Assembly (NCBI RefSeq): GCF_900290275.1
Contig: NZ_LT985323.1
Span: forward strand, 62,001-126,000
Source of the DNA: Prevotella merdae
GTDB lineage: Bacteria; Bacteroidota; Bacteroidia; Bacteroidales; Bacteroidaceae
Reading direction: 5' to 3'
DNA: 64,000 nucleotides
The notes under the pieces are model-generated. The model was not told the DNA's origin, searched no databases, and saw only the letters and a program-made list of their open reading frames with translations. Made by a program: the position numbers and the translations under genes. Each line of letters opens with the position of its first letter. Position 1 is the stretch's first letter. Below are positions 11,596-20,910 of the stretch, in pieces.

Positions 11596-14500
11596 ATGGT
11601 AAAGACGGTCTTATCTTATAATAATACATTGCGTGCCTTGACGCTGCTGCTGCTCTCTGTCTGTGCCTTGCATGGTGCATGGGCGGAAGACAAACTGACA
11701 CAGGACCCACTCGGCACCGTAGTGTTCCACATACCGGAGGGCATGGTGAACGGGGCTTCGGCAGCCACAAACGGCTCTTACAGCATCACGCCTTCGAAGC
11801 AGAGCGGCGTGCGCTCCTTCGTCATACCCACCAACTACACGTTCTTCAGAAACATGGACAAGGACGGATATGCCTCAACGCTGCAATACTGGGTGGAGGA
11901 GAATAGCGATAGCACCATGCATTACGTGCCGGGATATAGCTACACGTTTGCTTCAGAAGGTCAGACGCTGACGCTCGTTCCGGTCTTTAAGGACAATCCT
12001 GCTTCGGCGGTTAACCGCACAAAGGTTACTATTATGCGCTTCGACTTTACGCGCAAGCTGCACGATTATGACACCCCTGAAACCAATCAGCGCCGTCAGG
12101 TATGTGCCCCGCCAGTTAACTTTGGTAGCGGAAAGAAGCCTTTCTGGACCACGAAGGTGCACGTGAATGTCATCGAGAACGGTGAAGACAAGTCGCATGA
12201 TCGCGACGTGGCGTTATGGTGCGACACGGGCAAGAATGGATATATACGCAACACGGCTCTCGAAGAATGGTGCGCCTTTGGTCCCGGCACGACGTTCTGG
12301 GTGCCGGGTGGTGTGGGAACAACCATATCTATGCTCACCTACTCGAAGATTTCGTCCACCACATTCGACGGCGTTGTGCCCAAGCTGGACGAGGAACAAA
12401 CCCAAAAGGAACGTGAGAAAGCCGGACACAACAAGGTATACGTATACACCTACACCACCAACAACCCCAACAAGCGTGTGCCTATCGTTATCGGCGAGGA
12501 CGACTATTCGTACTATCATTGGATAGAGGTACGCACAATGCCTGCCAATATGGTGGAGCTGCACGCCGAGATTGACAACCCCGAGCACGGAGTAGTAACC
12601 AATGCAGAGTCGGCTTCGGGCAAGTTTGAGGTTAAGAAGCTTGAGGATGGAGGCTATGCCTTCAAGAAAGGCGACCACGTCCGCCTCACCCTTAACAGAC
12701 GATTCGGCTACGAACTCGACCGCATTGTTGACCTTGACCGTACCGACAATGACGGCAATAAGCTAACCATTGTGAAGAAGAACAACGACGGAACGTGGGA
12801 ATACGACCAGACGGAGTTTACGCTGAAGGAGACTGCGCCTACTAAGGAGGAGTTGGCAGATAGCCTTTACACACGTTATGAGCTGGAGTTTAACATCACC
12901 GACCACCGCAACTTTATGGTTTACTTCAAGGAGAAAGCCACTTACTACGTCACATACAACGGCGGAAAGGTGGCGATGGGTACGCCTCCCGTAGCTGAGC
13001 TTGTGGAGGAGGGTGACGCCTTTGTCATCCCCACCAACCGCACGCTATTCTATAAAGGCAACACGCTGGACCATTGGGAGGACGAGGTAGGCAACATTTA
13101 TAACATCGACAGTACATACATAGCCACAGCGAGCGACCTGCGCCTGTTGCCTGTGTTCAAGCCTAACAAGTTTAACCGCCTGGACGTGACTCAGGAGGTT
13201 ACCGCCACATGGCACTTTGCCACCAAAGACGGAGCACCTACCATAGACCTTGAAAAGGCGAAGGGCATCCTCGTAACACAGCTTAAGTGGAACAACCAAG
13301 CCATAGACATAAAGATTGACCTTGACGCCACGAAGGGACGATTCACCAATATGAACGAGAAATACCCTGAGCGCATGCAGATTACGGCTGGTGCCGTAAT
13401 CGTGTTCCCTGCCACAGCGGGGTGCTTGGCAAAGCTAACGCTTACGGAGAAGATAAAGAAGGGCGACAAGACAGTGAAGATTGATGGCAAGTCGTTGTCG
13501 CTTGTGAACAATATGGAGCCTCAGACGGTATGCCAAGCCGATACCGCCTATCTGAATGTGGAGTTTGTTAGCGGTTCAAACTTCCGCAATTTCAGCGTGA
13601 CATACAAGCCGCAAACCGTCACAAAACCCACCATTGCCACCCTCTCCTGCGACGACAAGACGCTCAGCGCGGAGCAAATCAAGGAGCAGATGGCAAACAA
13701 CGGATATATAACCTTTGACGCCTCGCCTTGGAAAAACGCCGACGAGGAGATGCCGGAGGTTACGGGTACAGCCACCGGCGACGGCATTGTTACTGCCACT
13801 AAGGCAGACATCAGCACGCAAGAATGTAACGTAACGGTGATGACGCACAGCAGCATAGCAGTGGAATCGTACCCCGTAAAGTTCAAGTTGACAACGCCGG
13901 ACACGCCGCCCGTGTTTACAGGAGTTACGGTAGGAGGAAAGTTATACACCGGCACGTCCAACGAAATTTACGACGTTCCACGAAGCGGTGTCATCAAGGT
14001 TGGGTTCAGCCGAACCATGAAGCAAACCATGCTGAACGTGAACGGCACGTTGTATCTGTCCGAATCGGGTAAGGAACAGGTGTTTAGGTATTGGAATATA
14101 GCAGCAGGAGATGTCGTGAAGATTGTGGTTCCGGCGGGTAAACTAAAGGACATATATGGTGCTGCTTACGAGCAGAAGCTTTCGCTCACCCTGCATATTA
14201 CGGAGGAGAAGGAGAAGTATCATCGCCATACGTTTAACTTCGTGGTGGGACGTGACGGCGACATCAATGAAGCCATCAACGCTGCCAACGCACACGACTA
14301 TACCGACAGCCACCGCTTCTATATCTTCGTACCCGACGGCACGCATCATCTTACGGGTAACGCCGACTCGGACATAGCCGGCGTGGGCGTCATCAATAAC
14401 GGCGTAACCAGGATTAACGCCTCTAATGTGTCGCTGATAGGGCAGAGCAAGGATGGCACTATTATCTACAACGAGCCTAAGTACGGCGGTAGTGCCTACA

Positions 14501-16170
14501 CCTCAACCATAGCCTTGGACGCAGGCGTCAACGACTTCTATGCCGAGGACATAACTATGGACAACCGCTTCGACTACCTGAAGGCTAAGGACGAGAAGCT
14601 CAACACGCAAGCCATTGCCTTCCGCGACCGTGGAGACAGAACGGTGCTTAAGAACGTGGCGCTACGAAGCTATGAGTATACATACAACTCAAACAACCCT
14701 TCGGCAAGCTCTCGTGGCTACTTCGAGAACTGCGACATCACGGGAGCGGTGGATATGGTCATAGGCGATAGCAATGTATGGTTCGAGGGATGCAACCTTA
14801 TACTGCGCGACCGTGCCGCCAACAACATCGCTGCGCCTACCACACAGGCCATGCAGGAATGGGGCTACGTATTTAACAACTGCACTATCAAGCCTGAAGC
14901 AGACCAACTGACGTTGCTTAAGAACAAGAACTGGACACTGGGACGACCGGGCAACTACTCGCCGGCTTGCACCTTCCTCAATACGAGGATGCTTATAGAG
15001 CCGCGCCCATACGGATGGACGAAGAAGAAGACGGACCTTATGCTGCGCTTCCACGAGCATAACAGCATGAACGCGGCTGGCAACAAGCTGTCGCTCAACG
15101 CCCGCACCATAGCTCTATGCGTGCCTGCCGCCGGCTCTGACGAGTGTGTGCTTAGCGACGTAGAGGCTGCTTCGTACAATGTGCGCAACGTTCTCGGTGG
15201 CGACGACGGCTTCGAGCCTAACGACCTGTGCTGCCAGATAGATGCGGCATCGGCTACCAATAAGGATAAGGATGCCAACAGCACGACGTGGAACGACAAC
15301 ATCTCCATTGAGGATGATATCCTTACGTGGGACGATGAGAAGATGGCGATGTGCTACTTTGTCTTTAAGATGGACGAGGGCACGGGCAAGTGGACTTACG
15401 TGGACAACATCACAACAACATCATACGACCTCTCGAAGCATGAGACGGGTTATTACTGTGTGCGTGCTGCCAACATGCGCGGTGGCTTGGGAGCTGCAAC
15501 AAAGAGCGTATGGTATAAGAAACTCGATCCCTACGTGCTCACCATCAGTCAGACTGGCGACGAGATGGTGGACGGCAAGCCATACGGATGGAGCACCATC
15601 TGCCTGCCTTTCAATGCCCGTGTGCCTGAGGAGGTTACGGTATATGCTGCCACTGCACACAACAGCCAGAGTGCCGACGACAAGGTGAGCGACTACATCA
15701 TGACGCTCACACCTGTAACGGTGACCGACAGCCTTAAGGGTTATGTGGTGTATGGTCCTGCCGGCAACCACAGCTTCTCCCCCACTTCGCTTACCTCCGG
15801 CAAGCCTACCATACTTGAGGGCAACGCCACGGATGCTCCCCTGTCCGCCCTCAACATCCATTGCTACGTTCTCGCCGACAAGAACTGGGGCATAGGCTTC
15901 TATAGGTTCACTGGCTCTTACCTCGCCGCCAACCGTGCATGGCTCCCCTACAGCGTGGTGACAGACAATATGAACGAGACGCTCTCTACCAATGCCCGTG
16001 CCATCCGCTTCGAGATAGCCCCCACCTCTGGCATCTCTTCCGTCCACTACAACACCCCACTGCCCGACGACATATACACCATCGACGGCAAGCGGGTAGA
16101 CAGCATGACGCAACAGGGGGTGTATGTGGTAAGGAAGAACGGGAAAAGCAGTAAGATAATTAGGAATTAG
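11596..16170 (+). CDS. large secreted protein with degenerate pectinesterase-like domain
   Basis: This protein of 1,524 residues starts with a signal peptide (hydrophobic core LTLLLLSVCALHG, likely cleavage after AWA). It lies 25 bp after the giant gene, so the two are probably cotranscribed. An InlB/Listeria-Bacteroides-type repeat is visible near residues 450-515 (YYVTYNGGKV, then PVFKPN). Residues about 875-1180 match the pectinesterase beta-helix: TQAIAFRD near 1003, VDMVIG near 1052 (family VDFIFG) and LGRPG near 1114 (family LGRPW). The family motif SYQDTLY reads SYEYTYN near 1025, so the general-acid Asp is Tyr, and the Trp of LGRPW is Gly. Catalytic esterase activity is therefore doubtful, and a binding or structural role is possible. 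The C-terminus (DDIYTIDGKRV, GVYVVRKNGK) resembles a type IX-style sorting tail. Confidence 0.85.
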   Translation: MVKTVLSYNNTLRALTLLLLSVCALHGAWAEDKLTQDPLGTVVFHIPEGMVNGASAATNGSYSITPSKQSGVRSFVIPTNYTFFRNMDKDGYASTLQYWVEENSDSTMHYVPGYSYTFASEGQTLTLVPVFKDNPASAVNRTKVTIMRFDFTRKLHDYDTPETNQRRQVCAPPVNFGSGKKPFWTTKVHVNVIENGEDKSHDRDVALWCDTGKNGYIRNTALEEWCAFGPGTTFWVPGGVGTTISMLTYSKISSTTFDGVVPKLDEEQTQKEREKAGHNKVYVYTYTTNNPNKRVPIVIGEDDYSYYHWIEVRTMPANMVELHAEIDNPEHGVVTNAESASGKFEVKKLEDGGYAFKKGDHVRLTLNRRFGYELDRIVDLDRTDNDGNKLTIVKKNNDGTWEYDQTEFTLKETAPTKEELADSLYTRYELEFNITDHRNFMVYFKEKATYYVTYNGGKVAMGTPPVAELVEEGDAFVIPTNRTLFYKGNTLDHWEDEVGNIYNIDSTYIATASDLRLLPVFKPNKFNRLDVTQEVTATWHFATKDGAPTIDLEKAKGILVTQLKWNNQAIDIKIDLDATKGRFTNMNEKYPERMQITAGAVIVFPATAGCLAKLTLTEKIKKGDKTVKIDGKSLSLVNNMEPQTVCQADTAYLNVEFVSGSNFRNFSVTYKPQTVTKPTIATLSCDDKTLSAEQIKEQMANNGYITFDASPWKNADEEMPEVTGTATGDGIVTATKADISTQECNVTVMTHSSIAVESYPVKFKLTTPDTPPVFTGVTVGGKLYTGTSNEIYDVPRSGVIKVGFSRTMKQTMLNVNGTLYLSESGKEQVFRYWNIAAGDVVKIVVPAGKLKDIYGAAYEQKLSLTLHITEEKEKYHRHTFNFVVGRDGDINEAINAANAHDYTDSHRFYIFVPDGTHHLTGNADSDIAGVGVINNGVTRINASNVSLIGQSKDGTIIYNEPKYGGSAYTSTIALDAGVNDFYAEDITMDNRFDYLKAKDEKLNTQAIAFRDRGDRTVLKNVALRSYEYTYNSNNPSASSRGYFENCDITGAVDMVIGDSNVWFEGCNLILRDRAANNIAAPTTQAMQEWGYVFNNCTIKPEADQLTLLKNKNWTLGRPGNYSPACTFLNTRMLIEPRPYGWTKKKTDLMLRFHEHNSMNAAGNKLSLNARTIALCVPAAGSDECVLSDVEAASYNVRNVLGGDDGFEPNDLCCQIDAASATNKDKDANSTTWNDNISIEDDILTWDDEKMAMCYFVFKMDEGTGKWTYVDNITTTSYDLSKHETGYYCVRAANMRGGLGAATKSVWYKKLDPYVLTISQTGDEMVDGKPYGWSTICLPFNARVPEEVTVYAATAHNSQSADDKVSDYIMTLTPVTVTDSLKGYVVYGPAGNHSFSPTSLTSGKPTILEGNATDAPLSALNIHCYVLADKNWGIGFYRFTGSYLAANRAWLPYSVVTDNMNETLSTNARAIRFEIAPTSGISSVHYNTPLPDDIYTIDGKRVDSMTQQGVYVVRKNGKSSKIIRN

Positions 16171-16192
16171 AAGTTAGAAGTTAGAAGTTAGA
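16167..16192 (+). repeat. 7-bp tandem repeat TTAGAAG
   Basis: Nearly four units of TTAGAAG run across and beyond the stop codon of the pectinesterase-like gene. The same AAGTTA word recurs in spacers at 37058-37168, 38951-39180, 39733-39758 and 40815-40925. Confidence 0.8.
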
Positions 16193-16248
16193 AATAAGAA
16201 ATTATTCTCGACTTCGCCTGCGATTTTTAGTTATTCAATTTAGAGTTT

Positions 16249-16319
16249 AAAATAAAAGGCTTTACATTAGGTATAACGAGAATATGCTCTCACAGACCTA
16301 ATGTAAAGCCTTTTATTTT
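16249..16319. terminator. perfect 24-bp hairpin, bidirectional terminator
   Basis: Arms 16249-16272 and 16296-16319 are exact inverse complements, around a 23-nt loop. The arms begin with AAAATAAAA and end with TTTTATTTT, so either strand can give a U-rich 3' end. It lies between the convergent giant-protein gene pair and folK. Confidence 0.75.
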
Positions 16320-16364
16320 GCCGCTTGTCCATTTGTCATGGCTTTTTGGCATTTAAATATTGAC

Positions 16365-16787
16365 CTACCAATAAATCTCCCTAAGTGGAATCATTACAAA
16401 GTCACGCTCTTCCATCAGCGGATGCGGCAGTGTAAGCTCTTTGGTACTGATGTGCAAATCGTCATACATCAGTATGTCAATGTCTATAGGTCGGTCGTGA
16501 TAATGACCGTCTACCGACTTAACCATCCTTCCAAGCCCACGTTCGATACTCTGTGTTGCGGCAAGCAGCTGTAGTGGCGACAATGTGGTGAGCACCCTTA
16601 CACACATATTAAGAAACTTATTGGCCGACTGAAATCCCCATGGTTCCGTTTCAAGCATTGACGATTGGCGGTCAACAATGCCTACCTCATTGCCAAGCAT
16701 ATCAATGGCTTTAAGCATTGTGGCGTACCGGTCGCCAAGGTTGGAACCGAGAGAGAGGTAAGCTATGTGTTGATAATCGCTTGACAT
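16365..16787 (-). CDS. folK: 2-amino-4-hydroxy-6-hydroxymethyldihydropteridine diphosphokinase (HPPK)
   Basis: FolK transfers pyrophosphate from ATP to 6-hydroxymethyl-7,8-dihydropterin in cytoplasmic folate synthesis. The family signature is clear: AYLSLGSNLGDR near the start, then LETEPWGF, and RPIDIDILMYDD with its metal-binding Asp residues. I chose the ATG at 16787 because it overlaps the queA stop codon by one base (TAATG), which points to translational coupling. An upstream in-frame ATG would place 12 extra residues (MLRRRSTYFKRL) inside queA. With about 140 residues it has normal family length. It is the last gene of the ftsX-folK cluster. Confidence 0.95.
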   Translation of the reverse strand: MSSDYQHIAYLSLGSNLGDRYATMLKAIDMLGNEVGIVDRQSSMLETEPWGFQSANKFLNMCVRVLTTLSPLQLLAATQSIERGLGRMVKSVDGHYHDRPIDIDILMYDDLHISTKELTLPHPLMEERDFVMIPLREIYW

Positions 16788-17953
16788 TAGTCGTTTAAAA
16801 TAAGTAGAGCGTCGCCGTAGCAACCGAACATGTATCCATGCTTAACAGCAAGATTGTATGCTTCCATCACGAGATCGTAGCCACCAAAGGCACAGGTCTC
16901 CATAAGCAAGGTAGATTGCGAATGATAGAAGTTGGATATCATCGAGTCGGCAAGACCAAAGTCATAAGGCGGGAAGATGAACTTGTTGGTCCATCCCTCA
17001 TACTCCTTAAGCATACCATCTGTGCCAACAGCAGTCTCTGTAGCCTTAACTACGCTTGTACCAACGGCACATACACGATGTCCTTCCTGCTTAGTCTTGT
17101 TTACAAGAGCGCAAGCCTCGGCTCTAATGTACATCTGCTCTGAGTCCATCTTATGCTTGGTAAGGTCTTCCACCTCAATGTCGTGGAAGTTGCCCAATCC
17201 GCAATGCAGCGTGATATAAGCAAAGTTGATGCCTCTAATCTCCATACGCTTCATCAACTCACGTGAGAAGTGCAAGCCTGTAGCAGGAGCTGTAACAGCA
17301 CCCTCATTCTTGGCAAAAATGCACTGGAAGTCATCAAAGTCATCCTCTGTAGCGTGATGTTCCTCACGTCGGTCAATGATATACCTAGGCAGAGGAGCCT
17401 CGCCAAGCGAATAGAGTTCGCGCTTAAACTCATCGTGCGGACAGTCGTAAAGAAAACGCAATGTACGTCCACGGCTTGTAGTATTGTCTATAACCTCGGC
17501 CACCATAGTACCGCTCTCGTCAAAGAACAACTTGTTGCCTATACGTATCTTACGTGCTGGCTCAACAAGCACATCCCAAAGGCGCATCTCCTCATTAAGC
17601 TCACGCAGAAGGAACACCTCAATCTTGGCATCGGTCTTCTCCTTTGTGCCATAAAGACGAGCCGGGAACACCTTGGTATCATTGAAGATGAACGTATCGT
17701 GCTCGTCAAAGTAGTCGAGTACATTGCGGAAGTCGAGGTATTCACCCTCAATAGGCTTTCCATCGGCGTCCTTCTTAAACATGTCGATAGTTTGAGATTT
17801 CTTATGCAAAACCATTAGTCGGCACTCGTCACGACGTGTTATGCGGAAGATTTCCTTCTCGCCTTTGTCGTTTTCGAACTCACGATAGATGCTGTGAGGA
17901 TATAGTGCAATCTGATTTTCGGGTAATTTAAATTTAAACTGTGATAACTTCAT
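16787..17953 (-). CDS. queA: S-adenosylmethionine:tRNA ribosyltransferase-isomerase
   Basis: QueA transfers and isomerises the ribosyl part of SAM onto preQ1 in tRNA, forming epoxyqueuosine. The 388-residue protein has the family features: DTFIFNDTKVFPARLYG near the N-terminus, APLPRYI, TAPATGLHFS, AYITLHCGLGNF and TNKFIFPPYDF. It starts 13 bp after truB and its stop overlaps the folK start. Truncation is not seen. It is somewhat longer than many QueA proteins because of an N-terminal insert around residues 25-60. Confidence 0.95.
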   Translation of the reverse strand: MKLSQFKFKLPENQIALYPHSIYREFENDKGEKEIFRITRRDECRLMVLHKKSQTIDMFKKDADGKPIEGEYLDFRNVLDYFDEHDTFIFNDTKVFPARLYGTKEKTDAKIEVFLLRELNEEMRLWDVLVEPARKIRIGNKLFFDESGTMVAEVIDNTTSRGRTLRFLYDCPHDEFKRELYSLGEAPLPRYIIDRREEHHATEDDFDDFQCIFAKNEGAVTAPATGLHFSRELMKRMEIRGINFAYITLHCGLGNFHDIEVEDLTKHKMDSEQMYIRAEACALVNKTKQEGHRVCAVGTSVVKATETAVGTDGMLKEYEGWTNKFIFPPYDFGLADSMISNFYHSQSTLLMETCAFGGYDLVMEAYNLAVKHGYMFGCYGDALLILND

Positions 17954-17966
17954 AGTCCTTTTTTAT

Positions 17967-18680
17967 TTATTCATCTTCTGTAGTTTCTATTGTCTGCTGT
18001 GCCAACCAGTCCTCAAACTGCTTCAGTTCGATGCAATTCTCTACGCGATATTCGCCTGATCGAGTTCGGCACAAAGCTGTGAGATAGGCACCAGAGTTTA
18101 AAGCTCTGCCTATGTCGCGCGCCAACGCTCGTATATAGGTACCCTTTCCGCAAGCCACACGTATAGACATCTGCATTGTCTCGGCATTGAAGTCGAGCAA
18201 CTCTATCTCGTCAATACGTATCTGCTTGGCTTTAAGCTCCACGTCCTTTCCATTGCGTCGCAATTCGTAAGCACGCTGTCCGCTTACCTTGCAAGCACTA
18301 AATGTAGGTGGCACCTGCTCGATGTCGCCCTCAAACTGGCGCAACACCTCTTCTATACGTTCGCGTGTTATGCCGTCAGTAGGATAGGTCTCGTTTACTG
18401 GATGCTCCATATCATAACTCGGTGTTGTTGCACCAAGCTGCAATGTGGCTGTATATTCCTTGCCGTGCTGCTGAAATTCCTCAATGCGCTTTGTAAACTT
18501 GCCTGTACATAGCACAAGCACACCAGTTGCAAGAGGATCGAGTGTTCCGGCATGGCCCACCTTAAGTTTTTTCACCCCAAGACGCATACACAGACGCTTG
18601 CGCACATATGCCAAAGCGCTGAAACTCGTCATGTCAAGAGGCTTGTTTATGGCGATAACTTCGCCTTTGGTGAAATTCAT
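17967..18680 (-). CDS. truB: tRNA pseudouridine(55) synthase
   Basis: TruB isomerises U55 in the T-loop of tRNAs. The 237-residue protein shows the catalytic motif GHAGTLDPLATGVL, whose Asp is the nucleophile, as well as KPLDMTSF near the start and CGKGTYIRALARDIG. The short form lacking a C-terminal PUA extension is usual in Bacteroidetes. It starts 19 bp downstream of uppP. Confidence 0.95.
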   Translation of the reverse strand: MNFTKGEVIAINKPLDMTSFSALAYVRKRLCMRLGVKKLKVGHAGTLDPLATGVLVLCTGKFTKRIEEFQQHGKEYTATLQLGATTPSYDMEHPVNETYPTDGITRERIEEVLRQFEGDIEQVPPTFSACKVSGQRAYELRRNGKDVELKAKQIRIDEIELLDFNAETMQMSIRVACGKGTYIRALARDIGRALNSGAYLTALCRTRSGEYRVENCIELKQFEDWLAQQTIETTEDE

Positions 18681-18699
18681 ATTGTCTTTGTTCTATTTT

Positions 18700-19497
18700 T
18701 TAGAGCATTGAACATACTATTGTTACAGCACCAGCTATGGCACAGTAGATGCCAAAGTAGATAAGCTTACCCTTCTTTACGATGTTGATCATCCACTTGC
18801 AAGCAAGACAACCGCTGAAGAATGCGGCAAGGAAACCTACAACAAGTGGCAATACGCTTATGTCGCCAAAGGCCTCTTCGCCCTTAACAGCCTTAAGCAC
18901 GTCGAGCAAAGCCTCGCCTAAGATTGGCGGTATAACCATAAGGAATGAGAACTGTGCCAACTTCTCCTTCTTGTTGCCAAGCAACAATCCTGTTGCAATG
19001 GTAGAACCTGAGCGCGACAAACCAGGAAGTACGGCGCACGCCTGTGCAAGACCTATTATAAAGGCATCCTTCATAGAAATGTTATCACGCTGACGTGGCT
19101 TAGCATAAAAAGAGAAAGTGAGCAGAACCGCAGTCAAAAGCAAGCAGCAACCCACAATAAGCAAGCCCGAGCCGAAGATATCCTCTACAGTGTCCTTGAA
19201 GAACACACCTACAATACCTATAGGTATCATAGACACCACAATATTGAGAAAATACTTTGTCTCGTCGTTCATCTTGAACTTGAAAAGTCCCTTCAATATC
19301 CAGTCTATCTCCTTCCAAAGCACAACAAAGGTACTCATAACTGTTGCCACGTGCACCAATACGGTGAAGGCAAGATTCTCCTCGCCATCAATGCCGAAAA
19401 GATAAGAGCCTATGGCAAGATGTCCACTACTGCTTACGGGCAAATATTCGGTAAGTCCCTGTACGATGCCAAGGACTAAAGCTTGTAACCAATCCAT
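18700..19497 (-). CDS. uppP: undecaprenyl-diphosphatase (BacA family)
   Basis: This integral membrane enzyme dephosphorylates undecaprenyl diphosphate to recycle the lipid carrier used for peptidoglycan and polysaccharide. Both catalytic signatures are present: [16 protein letters not shown] at the N-terminus and [18 protein letters not shown] in the middle. The 265 residues form about seven to eight hydrophobic segments, the normal length. An IS630-family element ends about 25 bp upstream of the start, so expression may depend on read-through from ftsX-DUF3098 across the insertion or on a promoter in the element. Confidence 0.96.
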   Translation of the reverse strand: MDWLQALVLGIVQGLTEYLPVSSSGHLAIGSYLFGIDGEENLAFTVLVHVATVMSTFVVLWKEIDWILKGLFKFKMNDETKYFLNIVVSMIPIGIVGVFFKDTVEDIFGSGLLIVGCCLLLTAVLLTFSFYAKPRQRDNISMKDAFIIGLAQACAVLPGLSRSGSTIATGLLLGNKKEKLAQFSFLMVIPPILGEALLDVLKAVKGEEAFGDISVLPLVVGFLAAFFSGCLACKWMINIVKKGKLIYFGIYCAIAGAVTIVCSML

Positions 19498-19543
19498 TCT
19501 TTATTATAGTTTTATTATTATAAGTAACTGTTCAAAATTAATT

Positions 19544-20158
19544 TTACAAATATGAATAATTCACGAATAAGTTCGTACCCACAGAGGCCAAGGCCCTGTT
19601 CGTACAATAGAAAAGCGAGTCCGTAGTCTCGTAATCTATCGGTCTTATCCATTTGCCCTTAAGTATACGCCAAAGAATCTCGGCAGGATTAAGTTCTGGA
19701 GAATAAGGTGGAAGATAGACGAGGAACAATCCTCTATTCTCCCAAATTTTCCTCAGTTCTTTCACCTTCCGATTTCTATGAACAGAAGCATTGTCCAAGA
19801 CAATTACAGTCTTCTTCGTGACATTGAAAGAGAATCTGTCAAGATAGTCCACAATCTTGTCTGCGTTGATGGACTCTTTTGTGGTAAAGCCTTTATATTG
19901 GTTCCTTTTGGTAATCATACCAAAGATATTAAGCCGGGCAGCTTTCTCGGATGGGATGTAAACATCCTCATTCTTGAATTGCCAGCCATATGGAACATAT
20001 CCATTTGTACAGACATGGCTTTCGTCGGCATAATATAGCACAAGTTCCCCTTTGGAATCAAGTTCTTCAAGTTCTTGCAACTTCTCTTTCTTGTATGCAT
20101 AGAGCGGAGGTGAGGGTTTGCCCCTTGGGCGTTTTCTTATACGCTTATATCTTGCACA
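19544..20158 (-). CDS. IS630 transposase, DDE catalytic part (second frame)
   Basis: This frame holds the catalytic core with all three acidic positions: the Asp in YADESHV, the Asp in VLDNASVHR and the Glu in SPELNPAEILW. The first ATG is at 20080, but the open frame and family-like sequence extend upstream through the basic stretch ARYKRIRKRPRGKPSPP, out of phase with the HTH part. Translation as a fusion would need a -1 shift between about 20185 and the HTH-frame stop at 20137. I see no classical slippery heptamer there, so it could be programmed shifting at a non-classical site or an inactivating frameshift. The coordinates cover the open second frame rather than an ATG-started gene. Confidence 0.8.
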   Translation of the reverse strand, partial: CARYKRIRKRPRGKPSPPLYAYKKEKLQELEELDSKGELVLYYADESHVCTNGYVPYGWQFKNEDVYIPSEKAARLNIFGMITKRNQYKGFTTKESINADKIVDYLDRFSFNVTKKTVIVLDNASVHRNRKVKELRKIWENRGLFLVYLPPYSPELNPAEILWRILKGKWIRPIDYETTDSLFYCTNRALASVGTNLFVNYSYL

Positions 20159-20553
20159 GATGTTTCTAAAGAACGTTTGAAGGTAATGTCACTGGCTTCT
20201 TTGCCAGTCGCATTCTGCCATGCCTCACGTGCTTTAGACACGCTTTGACGGTCTTCCTCAATTGCCTTGCGGGCTGCTTCTTCATCAGAACAATCCATAA
20301 TAGGCTTTCGACCCTGACCAGGACGTGTCTCCAAGCCTTTGATGCCATTTTCTTCATAACGTTTTACCCATGCGTAGACAGTAGGTACAGTCACCTCAAG
20401 CATTTCTGCTATTTTGGGAGCTGATTTACCTTCTGACTTCAGCAATATGGATTTGCATCTGATACGAAAACTATGAGTAGGGCCATTATGATAGCCTTTC
20501 TCTAATTTGAGGCGATCAACCTCTGATAATTCAAGTACTTTTATTGGTTTCAT
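20137..20553 (-). CDS. IS630 transposase, N-terminal HTH part (first frame)
   Basis: This frame encodes a homeodomain-like helix-turn-helix protein of the IS630 N-terminal type (KSAPKIAEMLEVTVPTVYAWVKRYEENG, then GLETRPGQGRKP). I chose the ATG at 20553 (MKPIKVLELSE); an in-frame ATG at 20589 would add 12 residues. The frame closes at 20137 just after the DDE frame opens, so a complete transposase would need a -1 shift. Confidence 0.8.
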   Translation of the reverse strand: MKPIKVLELSEVDRLKLEKGYHNGPTHSFRIRCKSILLKSEGKSAPKIAEMLEVTVPTVYAWVKRYEENGIKGLETRPGQGRKPIMDCSDEEAARKAIEEDRQSVSKAREAWQNATGKEASDITFKRSLETSVQDISV

Positions 20554-20648
20554 AATTCTACTTTTTCTATAAAACGGAAAATGAACCATATTAGTACTGA
20601 TATATATAAATAATTTAGATCACTTACTTATGCATCTTTTTTATAGTC

Positions 20649-20885
20649 TTACTCCTCGCCCTTGTCTGCAGGCTTTCGAATAATAGCATATATTATTGAG
20701 ATGAAACCGATGAAGCAAACCACCGGAGCAACCTTGATACGGCGCACGCTGAAGATGTCGTTATTGAACACCGACTCGTCGCTGCCTGCTCCACTCATCA
20801 GAATGAAACCAAGAATAACAACCAACATTCCTACCGCTAACAGTATGAAGTTAGTCTTGTCGAAAGCATAATTTCTTTTATCCAC
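20649..20885 (-). CDS. DUF3098 family small membrane protein
   Basis: This 78-residue protein has two transmembrane segments (about residues 13-32 and 53-69), typical of DUF3098. Members of this family sit between ftsX and uppP in many Bacteroidetes, which suggests a link to envelope growth, though no function is established. It starts 25 bp after ftsX. The IS630 element begins just downstream. Confidence 0.85.
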   Translation of the reverse strand: MDKRNYAFDKTNFILLAVGMLVVILGFILMSGAGSDESVFNNDIFSVRRIKVAPVVCFIGFISIIYAIIRKPADKGEE

Positions 20886-20910
20886 GATTCTATTATTATA
20901 ATGTTGAATT

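Larger units (their letters stand above)
19521..20630 (-). mobile_element. IS630-family insertion sequence
   Basis: The element is bounded by imperfect terminal inverted repeats. The left end reads TAAGTAACTGTTCAAAATTA from 19521; the right end, read from 20630 on the minus strand, is TAAGTAAGTGATCTAAATTA. The outermost TA on each side fits the TA target duplication typical of the IS630/Tc1 group, giving about 1.1 kb. It contains an HTH reading frame and a DDE reading frame in different phases. It lies in the same orientation as the host operon, between DUF3098 and uppP. Confidence 0.88.
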
